Origin: an uncultured Oscillospiraceae bacterium
Lineage (GTDB): Bacteria > Bacillota > Clostridia > Oscillospirales > Acutalibacteraceae
DNA length: 44,606 nucleotides
Direction: 5' to 3'
NCBI GenBank assembly: GCA_900546265.1
Contig: URCA01000028.1
Coordinates: forward strand, 1-44,606
Under the pieces are notes generated by a model that saw only the letters and a list, made by a program, of their open reading frames with translations, was not told where the DNA came from and did not search any database. Shown here piece after piece: positions 24,619 to 32,852 of the stretch; position 1 is the stretch's first letter; each line of letters begins with the position of its first letter. Position numbers and translations under genes: made by a program.

Positions 24619-25476
24619 GTGAGAAGCACATCAGCAAAGCATGTTAGTCGTTCTGCCGGAGGTACGGCAGCTATTATCATCTTCCTGCTCTTGTTCGGCT
24701 TGATCATGGCGCTTCCGCTTTTGTATACGATCCTCCAGTCGCTGAAGCCTTTGGATGAACTGTTTATTTTTCCGCCGCGTTTTTTTGTGCGGCGTCCGAC
24801 TTTAGAAAACTTTATCCAGTTAAAAAATATCACGTCCGATCTGTGGGTACCGTTCTCCCGGTATCTGTTCAACAGCGTTTTCCTGACCGTGTTCTGTACG
24901 GCTATACAGGTGGTTTTTGCTTCCATGGCCGCTTATCCCTTGGCAAAACACAAGTTTCCCGGTCAAAAGGTCTTTTTTAATATGGTCGTTTTGTCGCTGC
25001 TGTTTACCAACGAAGTGACCTTTATCCCTCTGTATATCATGCTGTCCTCCATGCATCTGATCAACAGCTATATGGCGTTGATCTTACCGGTGGCGGCGTT
25101 CCCGCTGGGGCTCTACCTGATGCGGCAGAATCTGCTGGGATTCCCGGATTCGGTCATCGAATCGGCGCGCATCGACGGCGCAAAGGAAGCCACCATCTTC
25201 TGGCACGTGATCATGCCGTCCAACCGGGCGGTTTGGATGACCATGCTGATGTTTTCGTTCAGCAGTATGTGGAACCGGTCGGACACGGCGTTTATCTACA
25301 CCGAAGCCAAAAAGAGCCTGCCCACGATCTTGGCGCAGCTATCCAGCGCCGGTATCGCCAGAATGGGAGTCGGCGCTGCCATCTCGGTGTTTATGATTCT
25401 TCCGCCCATACTCATCTTCTTGATAACGCAAAGCGGCGTGATGGAAACCATGGCCAATTCTGGGATGAAGGAGTGA
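24619..25476 (+). CDS. ABC sugar transporter permease, MalG type (first pair)
   Basis: A 285-residue partner permease with six helices. The EAA loop is ESARIDGAKEATIFWHVIMPSN (about 177-198), and the N-terminal LYTILQSLKPLDELFIFPPRFF is typical of MalG-type subunits. The start is GTG at 24619, fixed by GGAGG at 24605-24609 nine bases upstream. It completes the membrane part of the first importer. No ATPase gene follows; the next gene is the NHL/TPR protein 8 bp further on. Confidence 0.92.
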   Translation: MRSTSAKHVSRSAGGTAAIIIFLLLFGLIMALPLLYTILQSLKPLDELFIFPPRFFVRRPTLENFIQLKNITSDLWVPFSRYLFNSVFLTVFCTAIQVVFASMAAYPLAKHKFPGQKVFFNMVVLSLLFTNEVTFIPLYIMLSSMHLINSYMALILPVAAFPLGLYLMRQNLLGFPDSVIESARIDGAKEATIFWHVIMPSNRAVWMTMLMFSFSSMWNRSDTAFIYTEAKKSLPTILAQLSSAGIARMGVGAAISVFMILPPILIFLITQSGVMETMANSGMKE

Positions 25477-25484
25477 CAAAGCGG

Positions 25485-26993
25485 ATGAAAAACACTCTCA
25501 AACGGTTTTGTGTTTGCCGTAAGGGAATTGGCTGTCTCCTTTTGCTGGCGGTTTATGCGATAAGCGGGTTTGGCACAGCGGCAGAAGTTCCGTATAACAA
25601 CTACTGTGTAACCGAATGGGCAACCGATGCGGCGGCACCGGTTGCGTATACACCGCAGATGACAGTCACGCGCATCGAGGCTGAAAAGCCGGATTTTCTG
25701 GAGCCGCAGGATCTGTATATCCGTGACGGTGAGATCTATGTGCTGGACTCGGGCAACAGCCGCATCGTTGTTTTGGACAGCAACCTGCAGCTTATCCGTG
25801 TGATCGGGAAGTTCACCGGGTCGGGGGGAGAAACCCTGACGCTGAACAAAGCGCAAAGTCTGTTTGTGGACGAAAAACACGATCTTTACATAGCCGACAC
25901 GGAAAATTCCCGTGTTTTAAAGGTGGATGGCACGGGTAAGCTGCTGCAAACCTTTGTAAAACCCACCAGCGCCGAGTATACCACGAAGTTTTTTAAACCC
26001 AAAAAAGTCGTGGCAGACCCCGACGGAACCGTGTTTGTCATTGCCGAAGGCGTTTATCAAGGCGCTTTGGTCTTTGAGCCGGACGGCAAATTCAAATCCT
26101 TCTTTGGCAGCGCAAGGGTGCAGGCAAGCGTGAAGCTGATCGCCGACAGGCTGTGGAAACAGCTGCTTTCCAACGACCAGCGTTCCAAGATGTCACAATA
26201 CGTTCCCGTGGAATTTTCCAACTTCGATATCGATGACGAGGGACTAATTTATACCTGCACCAGTTTTACAAGCGGTAACCGCGAGCAGGTACGCAAGCTA
26301 AATTATTTGGGCAACAACATCTATCCGTACACCGAAAATTTCGGCGAAAAGGATATTGTGGGATATAAGCAAAGCACCTATATCACCTCTTTTGTGGATG
26401 TTTGCGTTAATGAGTCGGATATCCTGTATGCGCTGGACAACACCCGCGGCCGGATCTATACGTTTGATCAGGAAGGCAACCGCCTGTTGGTTTTCGGCAA
26501 CATTTCGGATCAAATGGGCGGATTCCGTACGCCGGTGGCGATCGATACGCTGGATAGCCGCGTGTATGTTCTGGATTACAGCAAAGGCAGCATCACCTGC
26601 TTTTTGCCCACGGAATACGGGCAAAAAATCCTGGAAGCGGTGAGCCTGTATCACCATGGCTTATACGAAGAGGCACTGGCTCCCTGGCAGGAGGTGCTGA
26701 AAATGAACAGCAACTTTGAACTGGGATACAGCGGCATGGGTCAGGCGATGATGAAACTGGGTAACTATGAAAAGGCGGTGGAGTATTTCCGCCTGGGATA
26801 TGATCGGGCTAACGAGTCGAAAGCGTTTGAAAAGTATCGGAATGCCTATTTGCGTAGTCACACCACCCTTGTTATTTCGGTACTGGTCCTCGTTGTGCTG
26901 TTTTTAGTGATCGTTACCAGTAAATGCTTATCACAAAAGGTGTTCCGCCGCAAACGAACAAAAAAGCCCGAGGAAAGGGGGATGCCGAAATGA
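25485..26993 (+). CDS. NHL-repeat/TPR protein with N-terminal signal and C-terminal membrane anchor
   Basis: A 502-residue protein. A signal-type helix (GIGCLLLLAVYAISGFGTAA, about 15-34) is followed by NHL beta-propeller repeats (about 65-385), for example DLYIRDGEIYVLDSGNSRIVVLD, SLFVDEKHDLYIADTENSRVLKVD and TPVAIDTLDSRVYVLDYSKGSI (spacings as in NHL units). Two TPR-like helix pairs (about 385-445: YEEALAPWQEVLKMNSNFEL, GNYEKAVEYFRLGYDRAN) precede a membrane helix (about 459-479) and a basic cytoplasmic tail. The propeller should face outside. ATGA overlap with the YIP1 gene shows coupling. Its role with the transporter is unknown; binding of glycan or of a partner protein at the membrane is a reasonable guess. 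Confidence 0.85.
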   Translation: MKNTLKRFCVCRKGIGCLLLLAVYAISGFGTAAEVPYNNYCVTEWATDAAAPVAYTPQMTVTRIEAEKPDFLEPQDLYIRDGEIYVLDSGNSRIVVLDSNLQLIRVIGKFTGSGGETLTLNKAQSLFVDEKHDLYIADTENSRVLKVDGTGKLLQTFVKPTSAEYTTKFFKPKKVVADPDGTVFVIAEGVYQGALVFEPDGKFKSFFGSARVQASVKLIADRLWKQLLSNDQRSKMSQYVPVEFSNFDIDDEGLIYTCTSFTSGNREQVRKLNYLGNNIYPYTENFGEKDIVGYKQSTYITSFVDVCVNESDILYALDNTRGRIYTFDQEGNRLLVFGNISDQMGGFRTPVAIDTLDSRVYVLDYSKGSITCFLPTEYGQKILEAVSLYHHGLYEEALAPWQEVLKMNSNFELGYSGMGQAMMKLGNYEKAVEYFRLGYDRANESKAFEKYRNAYLRSHTTLVISVLVLVVLFLVIVTSKCLSQKVFRRKRTKKPEERGMPK

Positions 26994-27607
26994 CCGAGGC
27001 GCTGCATAATATTCTGTTGCTTGTGAAAAAGCCGGTGGAAACCTTCAACGAGCTGAAATACCGCCGTTACCGCCATTGGGGACTGATCGCTCTCACCCTT
27101 GCGGCATGGCTTATCGTCGATATTATGGTCAAACAGCTGTACGGTTTCCGTTTTAATACCAATCATGCGGATGAATTGAATATTTTGATCGAGCTGAGCA
27201 TGACCATCGGGCTGTTTTTTCTTTTCTGCATTTCCAATTGGGCTATCTGCACGCTGTCATCCGGCGAAGGGCGTTTTGATGAGATATGCACCTTTTGTGC
27301 CTATGCCATGATTCCCTATATCGTCTTCCGCTTTGTCAGCATTTTGCTGTCACGCGTGCTGACGTTCAATGAAGAGGTCTTTTTGAATTGGTTTGTGTGG
27401 ATCGGCATGCTCTGGAGCGCCATGCTGCTTTTTCAGGCGATCCGGATCGTTCATCAATATTCCGGGGGCAGAACACTGTTTTCCATTTTTCTGACCTTGG
27501 TGGGGATCTGTGTGATACTGTTTATCCTGTTGCTCCTGGTGGCGTTGTTTCAGCAACTCTATTCCTTTATCTCCATGATCGTCAGTGAATTATGGATTCG
27601 TAAATAG
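26990..27607 (+). CDS. YIP1 family membrane protein
   Basis: A 205-residue protein with about five membrane helices. The N-terminus LHNILLLVKKPVETFNELKYRRYRHWG followed by helices with SNWAICTLSSGEGRFDEICTFCAYAMIPY fits the bacterial YIP1 family (a conserved helix followed by GxGxF-type motif and PY). The biochemical role in bacteria is unknown. ATG at 26990 overlaps the preceding stop (ATGA), with AGGAAAGGGG just upstream. It sits between the NHL/TPR and DUF5696 genes; the three membrane-associated proteins seem to form a unit inserted between two permease pairs. Confidence 0.82.
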   Translation: MTEALHNILLLVKKPVETFNELKYRRYRHWGLIALTLAAWLIVDIMVKQLYGFRFNTNHADELNILIELSMTIGLFFLFCISNWAICTLSSGEGRFDEICTFCAYAMIPYIVFRFVSILLSRVLTFNEEVFLNWFVWIGMLWSAMLLFQAIRIVHQYSGGRTLFSIFLTLVGICVILFILLLLVALFQQLYSFISMIVSELWIRK

Positions 27608-27619
27608 GGCGGTGAACAA

Positions 27620-29899
27620 ATGAGAAAAAGTAAAAGGTGGATCCCCGGACTGATCGTACTGGCCGTTATTGCTTTAACGGTTACCCTGTGCGTGGATTTT
27701 TCTCCCCGTGTCACCGCCTTTTCTGCCGAAAAGACAGGCGGGGTCGTGTCGAAGGTGTTGTTTCCGGCTGAGGAAACCTATACCCCCTCGCCATCGCCGG
27801 CAGGAATGGAATTGATGGCACAAAAGGGATTTTTGGCACTTCATGCGGACAAAACCACGGCGGCCATTGCGCTGGAGGATATGCGGGATCATATGATGTG
27901 GTTCAGCACCCCGACGCGTGTCGAGGAGGATACCACCGCCAAAGGGAATGCCAAAAACGAAATGTATTCCGTGCTGACGGTCACGGATATCGTCAGCGAG
28001 ACCAATACCCAGAAAACACGGAATTCCATGATCGGCAGTGTGAAGAAAAACGGGCTGACACTGGAAAAATTACCCGACGGTTTTCGGGCAACTTTTGAAT
28101 TTCCGGAGTATTCCTATACGATCCCGATGGACTTTATCCTCGTGGGAGACAGCCTGAAGGTTTCGGTGGATACCTCCAAGATCATAGAAAAGGGCGAGCA
28201 GCGTCTTTTTTCCCTGCGCATTCTGCCGTATTTCGGCGCGCAGGACTGGAAAACAGACGGATATTTTATCTTGCCGGACGGCAGCGGTTCTCTTCTGCGC
28301 TTTAATAACGGCAAGGGTAGATTTACCTATCGCTCCGATCTTTACGGTCTGGACGGCGTTGTGAAGCAGGACAGCCGGACGACCAACCAGCAGGCGGCGG
28401 CGCTTCCTTGCTTCGGTATCCAGACGAAGAAACAGGGGCTGCTGGCGGTCGTGGAGGACGGTGCGGGGCGTGCCGGCATCCATGCCTCCACATCGGGCGG
28501 AGAATCCCAGTTTAACCGCGCCTATGCGGATTTTAGTGTTCGCCTGAGCCAAATGCTGACGGTTGGCAGCGGATGGAACAGCCGGGATGTGATCATGTAT
28601 GATGAGCGTCCCATCGATGCGGGCGTTATCTCGGTGCGTTATTTCCCCGCGGATGAGGATCAGCAGGAAATTGCCGGACTCGCCGGCATCATGCGGGAAT
28701 ATCTGATACGCCAAAACGGGCTGAAACCCGTTGCCGGCGAGGTTCCTCCTGTGTATATCCAGACGCTGGGAGCCATTCGCAAGCGTGCTTCCATTCTGGG
28801 TATCCGTATGGATTCCACGGAGGTCGTCACCTCGTTTGAGAAAGCGGCCCAAATGGATGCCGTCCTGAAATCCGGCGGGATCGATGCCACTGTCTGGTAT
28901 TACGACGGATGGAGCGAGGACGCGCTTCGCGGCAAGGTCACGTCCCAAATGAACGTGGTCGGCAAAATCGGCGGAGAAAAAGGCCTTTCGGCGTTGGCAG
29001 AATCCTTGCAAAAAACAAACAGCCGCGTTTTTCTGAAGGGCGAAACGGTGAATTTTCATGATAACGGAGCCGGTGTTTTCTCGTTTATGGATGCCGCAAA
29101 AGATATCAGCAAATCCGCCATTAAAACCCACGTTTATAAGCGCAACACGTTTTTCCCGGATTCCCGTTCCGGAACAGGTTTTTTGCTGAACAATCAGCTT
29201 GCCAACGGTGCTTTTGTACGGCTGGCCGATCAGGGAAAGAAGTATCAAATCGGACTGAGCGCCGGATCGCTGGGAGCGCAAAGCTATACGGACTTTTCAA
29301 AATACGGTTCTTCGCGTGCCGATGCGGTAGAGTTAACAAGGCGCGGACTGAAAAAAGCGCAGGAGGCTTTGCCGCTGCTCGGAGACAATCCGATGGGCTA
29401 TGCGATCCCGGCGTTATCGGGTGCTGTGAACCTGCCTGATTCCGGAAGCGGTTTTGATGTTTGCGATGAATCCGTTCCGTTTTTACAGATCGTCTTGCAC
29501 GGAGTCATACCGTATGCAGGAAAAGCCATCAATCTTTCCGGCACTTACACGGACTCGTTTTTATGGAGCATCCAGTCGGGTTCACTGCTCCATTATTATC
29601 TGCTGGGTGTGGATCCCGCCGAATTGAAGGATACCGATCGTACGGATCTGTACGGAGCCGGCTTTGGGCTCTGGAAAGATAAAATAATCGAGCAATACAC
29701 AGCTCTTAAAGACTTTTATACGCAAACAGCCGATGCCGTCATCGGGGGCTACGATACCCTGCAACCCGGCGTTGTCCGTACCCGCTACAGCAACGGATGG
29801 AGCACCTACGTGAATCGCACTGATAAGGATGTGCTCATTGCGGACATAGCGATTCCAAAGAAGGGATATCGGATTTTGCAGGAGAAAGGGGACGAATAA
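27620..29899 (+). CDS. DUF5696 domain protein, membrane-anchored
   Basis: A 759-residue protein with an N-terminal membrane helix or uncleaved signal (about 8-24, IPGLIVLAVIALTVTLCV) and a large outside part. Features typical of DUF5696 are FILPDGSGSLLRFNNGKGRF (about 214-233) and the preceding beta-rich block (FRATFEFPEYSYTIPMDFIL). The middle (about 375-640) has the alternating strand/helix look of a TIM barrel (VWYYDGWSEDALRG, SRVFLKGETVNFHD), so a glycoside-hydrolase relative is possible; Asp and Glu residues in those segments could be catalytic, but I cannot name a family. It is 12 bp behind the YIP1 gene and 2 bp before the next permease, so expression is tightly linked to the importers. 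Confidence 0.82.
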   Translation: MRKSKRWIPGLIVLAVIALTVTLCVDFSPRVTAFSAEKTGGVVSKVLFPAEETYTPSPSPAGMELMAQKGFLALHADKTTAAIALEDMRDHMMWFSTPTRVEEDTTAKGNAKNEMYSVLTVTDIVSETNTQKTRNSMIGSVKKNGLTLEKLPDGFRATFEFPEYSYTIPMDFILVGDSLKVSVDTSKIIEKGEQRLFSLRILPYFGAQDWKTDGYFILPDGSGSLLRFNNGKGRFTYRSDLYGLDGVVKQDSRTTNQQAAALPCFGIQTKKQGLLAVVEDGAGRAGIHASTSGGESQFNRAYADFSVRLSQMLTVGSGWNSRDVIMYDERPIDAGVISVRYFPADEDQQEIAGLAGIMREYLIRQNGLKPVAGEVPPVYIQTLGAIRKRASILGIRMDSTEVVTSFEKAAQMDAVLKSGGIDATVWYYDGWSEDALRGKVTSQMNVVGKIGGEKGLSALAESLQKTNSRVFLKGETVNFHDNGAGVFSFMDAAKDISKSAIKTHVYKRNTFFPDSRSGTGFLLNNQLANGAFVRLADQGKKYQIGLSAGSLGAQSYTDFSKYGSSRADAVELTRRGLKKAQEALPLLGDNPMGYAIPALSGAVNLPDSGSGFDVCDESVPFLQIVLHGVIPYAGKAINLSGTYTDSFLWSIQSGSLLHYYLLGVDPAELKDTDRTDLYGAGFGLWKDKIIEQYTALKDFYTQTADAVIGGYDTLQPGVVRTRYSNGWSTYVNRTDKDVLIADIAIPKKGYRILQEKGDE

Positions 29900-29901
29900 G
29901 C

Positions 29902-30819
29902 ATGCAACGAGCAAGAACCATCAGGCAGAAAAAACACGTTATGCCGTATGAATCCAAAAAAAGTCTGGCAGGTTTTCTGTTTGTTTCGATTTGGGTTATT
30001 GGGTTTATTTTCTTCTTTCTGCTCCCGTTTCTCCAGTCTGTGCGCTATTCTTTTTCCGATATCGTTTTAAACCCCAACGGCGGGTATACCCTGAACTTTA
30101 TCGGCTGGAAAAATTACATCAAGGCTTTCACCACGGATGCCGAATTTCTTCCCGCGGTGTTCAGTTCTCTCGGAGCCATGCTGTATCAGGTACCCATCAT
30201 CGTCCTATTCAGCCTGTTTGTTGCCATCATTCTTAACCAAAAATTTGTTGGAAGAACATTTGTTCGCGGCATCTTTTTTATCCCGATCATTGTGGCAAAC
30301 GGCGTCATCCTCTCCATCATGAACGGGGATGTGCTCTCCCAGACCATTATGCAGGGTTCCAGTTCTTCCACGCTGTTTCAAAGCGAGTTTTTATATGAGC
30401 TGATGTTTAAATCGGGCATGAGTCAGGAATTTGTCAATGGGCTGACTGGTGTTGTGGACAGCTTGTTTGCCCTGATATGGAAATCCGGCATACAGATCAT
30501 TATTTTTCTTGCCGGACTGCAAACCATAGCGGATTCGATGTATGAGGCGGCAAAAATTGAGGGCGCAACGGGATGGGAGACGTTTTGGAAGATTACGTTT
30601 CCGATGATTTCACCCATGATCATCTTAAATCTTATCTTCACGATCATTGATTCGTTTACCGACTATAACAATGTGGTGATGAAATACATCAATGAGCAGC
30701 AGATCGGCATGCGTCTGGCTTACAGTTCCACACTGGGATGGATTTATTTTCTGATGGTTGCGGTCATTATTGTGATGGTCTATCTCATCATTAACAAACG
30801 CGTGTTTTATCAGGTTTGA
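29902..30819 (+). CDS. ABC sugar transporter permease, MalF type (second pair)
   Basis: A 305-residue membrane protein with six helices (LAGFLFVSIWVIGFIFFFLLPFL and later segments) and the EAA loop YEAAKIEGATGWETFWKITFPM (about 214-235). Its first helix block (AGFLFVSIWVIGFIFFFLLP) resembles LplB/UgpA permeases. A second possible start, ATG at 29941 (MPYESKKSLAG), would also give an intact protein; ATG 29902 is used because AAAGGGG lies about 12 bases before it. It follows the DUF5696 stop after 2 bp and is 13 bp before its partner. Confidence 0.92.
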   Translation: MQRARTIRQKKHVMPYESKKSLAGFLFVSIWVIGFIFFFLLPFLQSVRYSFSDIVLNPNGGYTLNFIGWKNYIKAFTTDAEFLPAVFSSLGAMLYQVPIIVLFSLFVAIILNQKFVGRTFVRGIFFIPIIVANGVILSIMNGDVLSQTIMQGSSSSTLFQSEFLYELMFKSGMSQEFVNGLTGVVDSLFALIWKSGIQIIIFLAGLQTIADSMYEAAKIEGATGWETFWKITFPMISPMIILNLIFTIIDSFTDYNNVVMKYINEQQIGMRLAYSSTLGWIYFLMVAVIIVMVYLIINKRVFYQV

Positions 30820-30832
30820 TGGAGGTGAAAAA

Positions 30833-31834
30833 ATGGCTTTAACAGCAAGAACTCTTTGTTCGGCAGATGAACAAACACGGGCGAGAGCGGTCAAAAAACT
30901 CAGCGGCGTCGGCAGTATCGGCTGGAAGGTTTTTCGATTTTTTCTTCTTTGCGGGCTGTGCTTTGTGCTTCTTTATCCACTGCTTTATATGCTGAGTATC
31001 TCTTTCCGCAGCATGAAGGACATTTATGACCCCAGCGTTATTTGGGTATCCAAGCACTGGACGCTGGATAACTTCAAAGAAGTAATTGAGGTCATGGATT
31101 ATAAACGGGCGCTTCTAACGTCTCTGGAGATCAATGTTGTCAGTTCGCTGATCCAGGTCGTGATTTGTGCGGTGGTCGGCTACGGCTTTGCTCGTTTTGA
31201 ATTTAAATGCAAAGGCTTGCTGTTCGCTCTGGTCGTGCTTACGGTTATCGTCCCGCCTCAGCTGATCAGCACGCCGTTATACATTTATTTCAAAGGGTTT
31301 GATTTTTTCGGCATAGGCTCGTTGGTCGGATTGATTACCGGCACGCCGCTGACAAAAAACCTGCTGAATACCTCTTGGGTGTTCTTTCTGCCGGCTATTT
31401 TCGGTCAGGGGATCAAATCCGGGCTTTTCATCTTCATTTTCCGGCAGTTTTTCGGTGGTATGCCAAGGGAGCTGGAGGATGCCGCCCAGATCGACGGCTG
31501 CAGCTTTTTCGGCTGTTTCTGGCGGATTATGATCCCCAATGTCCGTTCCGGCATGCTGGTGGTGGTCGTGCTGTCCCTGGTCTGGTATTGGAACGATTAT
31601 TTTCTGGGCTCCATGTTTATCAGCAATCACCGGACGGTAATGATGGAACTGGTAAACCTGCCAAGCGGACTGCGTATGTTGGGCGGGTATGAGTCGGCTG
31701 CGACGGATCCTTTGAAGATCATTACGCATATGCAGGCGGGTTCTCTGCTTGCCATTGCGCCCGTGCTGGGATTTTATATCCTGATCCAGCGTTTCTTTAT
31801 ACAAGGTGTGGAACGATCGGGCATTGTCGGCTAA
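30833..31834 (+). CDS. ABC sugar transporter permease, MalG type (second pair)
   Basis: A 333-residue membrane protein, slightly longer than the first MalG-type subunit because of an N-terminal polar extension and a loop TGTPLTKNLLNTSWVF. EAA loop: ELEDAAQIDGCSFFGCFWRIMIPN (about 215-238). GGAGGTGA sits 8 bases before the ATG, one of the strongest ribosome sites here. Together with the preceding gene it forms the second membrane channel; the likely binding protein is the lipoprotein encoded at 34221. Confidence 0.92.
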   Translation: MALTARTLCSADEQTRARAVKKLSGVGSIGWKVFRFFLLCGLCFVLLYPLLYMLSISFRSMKDIYDPSVIWVSKHWTLDNFKEVIEVMDYKRALLTSLEINVVSSLIQVVICAVVGYGFARFEFKCKGLLFALVVLTVIVPPQLISTPLYIYFKGFDFFGIGSLVGLITGTPLTKNLLNTSWVFFLPAIFGQGIKSGLFIFIFRQFFGGMPRELEDAAQIDGCSFFGCFWRIMIPNVRSGMLVVVVLSLVWYWNDYFLGSMFISNHRTVMMELVNLPSGLRMLGGYESAATDPLKIITHMQAGSLLAIAPVLGFYILIQRFFIQGVERSGIVG

Positions 31835-31886
31835 CAGCAGGTATATCGGACACCGGGGGTGTCTGCAAATAAAAGGAGGAATTCGT

Positions 31887-32792
31887 ATGAAAAAGAGCCT
31901 AAGCAAAGCATGGATTTTACTGGTCACTTTTGTCATAGCTTTCTGTTTTATTGTTCCAACGGCAAGTGCCGCCGCGGAACCGACCAAATTGCCGATTTTT
32001 TGGGGATTTGAAGATCCCGAAAGGCAGCTCGATGTCCCGGAACTGATGCTGGATTATCATGGCTTTATGCATGACGGCAACGGCGCTTCGGAAATCCAGT
32101 CCAAGGTGGTCTATGAAGGCAAATATGCCATGAAATGCGACGCCAAGGATTTGGTATGGGGCATGGTGCTGGCGCCCACACTGCAAAAGGGAAAGACCTA
32201 TATCTTCTCGGTTTACATCAAAACCGAAGATTTCAAAAACAATAACGGCTATAACTTGTATTCCCGCGTGAAACGTCCCGTGGAGATGTATCTCAGCGAT
32301 TCCCTTCGTCTTGAGGACGGCACTGCCGACTGGAAAAAATACGAGATTAAATTCAAAGCGCTGCAAGACGGCCTTGTGGATTTAGGGATTCAGCCTTTTG
32401 AAGCCGGTGCGAAACCAACCGGTATTCTGTATTTTGATAACATTGAGCTGAAGGAAGAAGGCGGCTCGACGAATTCAACCGCAGCTCCCACCACAAAAGC
32501 CCCCACCACAAAAGCCCCTTCCACAAAAGCGCCGACCACAGCGGTCGTTCAGCCTACCGCAACCGACACGGCGACTACCGAATCCAGCGCGATCGAAACG
32601 ACCGACACCACCATAGCGACAGAAACCAACACGCAGGCCACGGCACCGACCGGCACCACCACAAAAGATGCCACGCCCGCGGGAAATACGCCTTCCACGC
32701 CGTGGGGATGGATCATTGCCGGCATCGTTGTTGTTCTGGCAGCCGGAGGCGGCGTTGCGTTCTGGCTTTTGAAAAAGAAAAAGGTATCCTAA
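31887..32792 (+). CDS. Surface-anchored CBM-like protein with Thr-rich linker
   Basis: A 301-residue protein: signal peptide (AWILLVTFVIAFCFIVPTASA, about 8-28), one beta-sandwich of CBM4/9-like type (about 35-195: FWGFEDPERQLDVPE, GKYAMKCDAKDLVWGMVLAP, GKTYIFSVYIKTEDF, LYFDNIELKEEGG), then a Thr/Ala/Pro linker that opens with repeats of TTKAP (about 201-275), and a C-terminal membrane helix (WGWIIAGIVVVLAAGGGVAFWLL) ending KKKKVS. There is no clear sortase motif. The layout suits a glycan-binding protein held at the cell surface by its C-terminus. AAAGGAGGA lies upstream of the ATG. It shares the ...IYIDDI/LYFDNI module with the next gene. Confidence 0.82.
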   Translation: MKKSLSKAWILLVTFVIAFCFIVPTASAAAEPTKLPIFWGFEDPERQLDVPELMLDYHGFMHDGNGASEIQSKVVYEGKYAMKCDAKDLVWGMVLAPTLQKGKTYIFSVYIKTEDFKNNNGYNLYSRVKRPVEMYLSDSLRLEDGTADWKKYEIKFKALQDGLVDLGIQPFEAGAKPTGILYFDNIELKEEGGSTNSTAAPTTKAPTTKAPSTKAPTTAVVQPTATDTATTESSAIETTDTTIATETNTQATAPTGTTTKDATPAGNTPSTPWGWIIAGIVVVLAAGGGVAFWLLKKKKVS

Positions 32793-32852
32793 CACAGCTT
32801 GTTATTTCCGCGTTTCGGCATTCCCCAAAATAAAATAGTGGAGGTAATTCAA

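Noticed and set aside
32480..32540. A tandem DNA repeat or CRISPR-like array
   Set aside because: The repeats are in-frame codons for a TTKAP-type linker of a surface protein.
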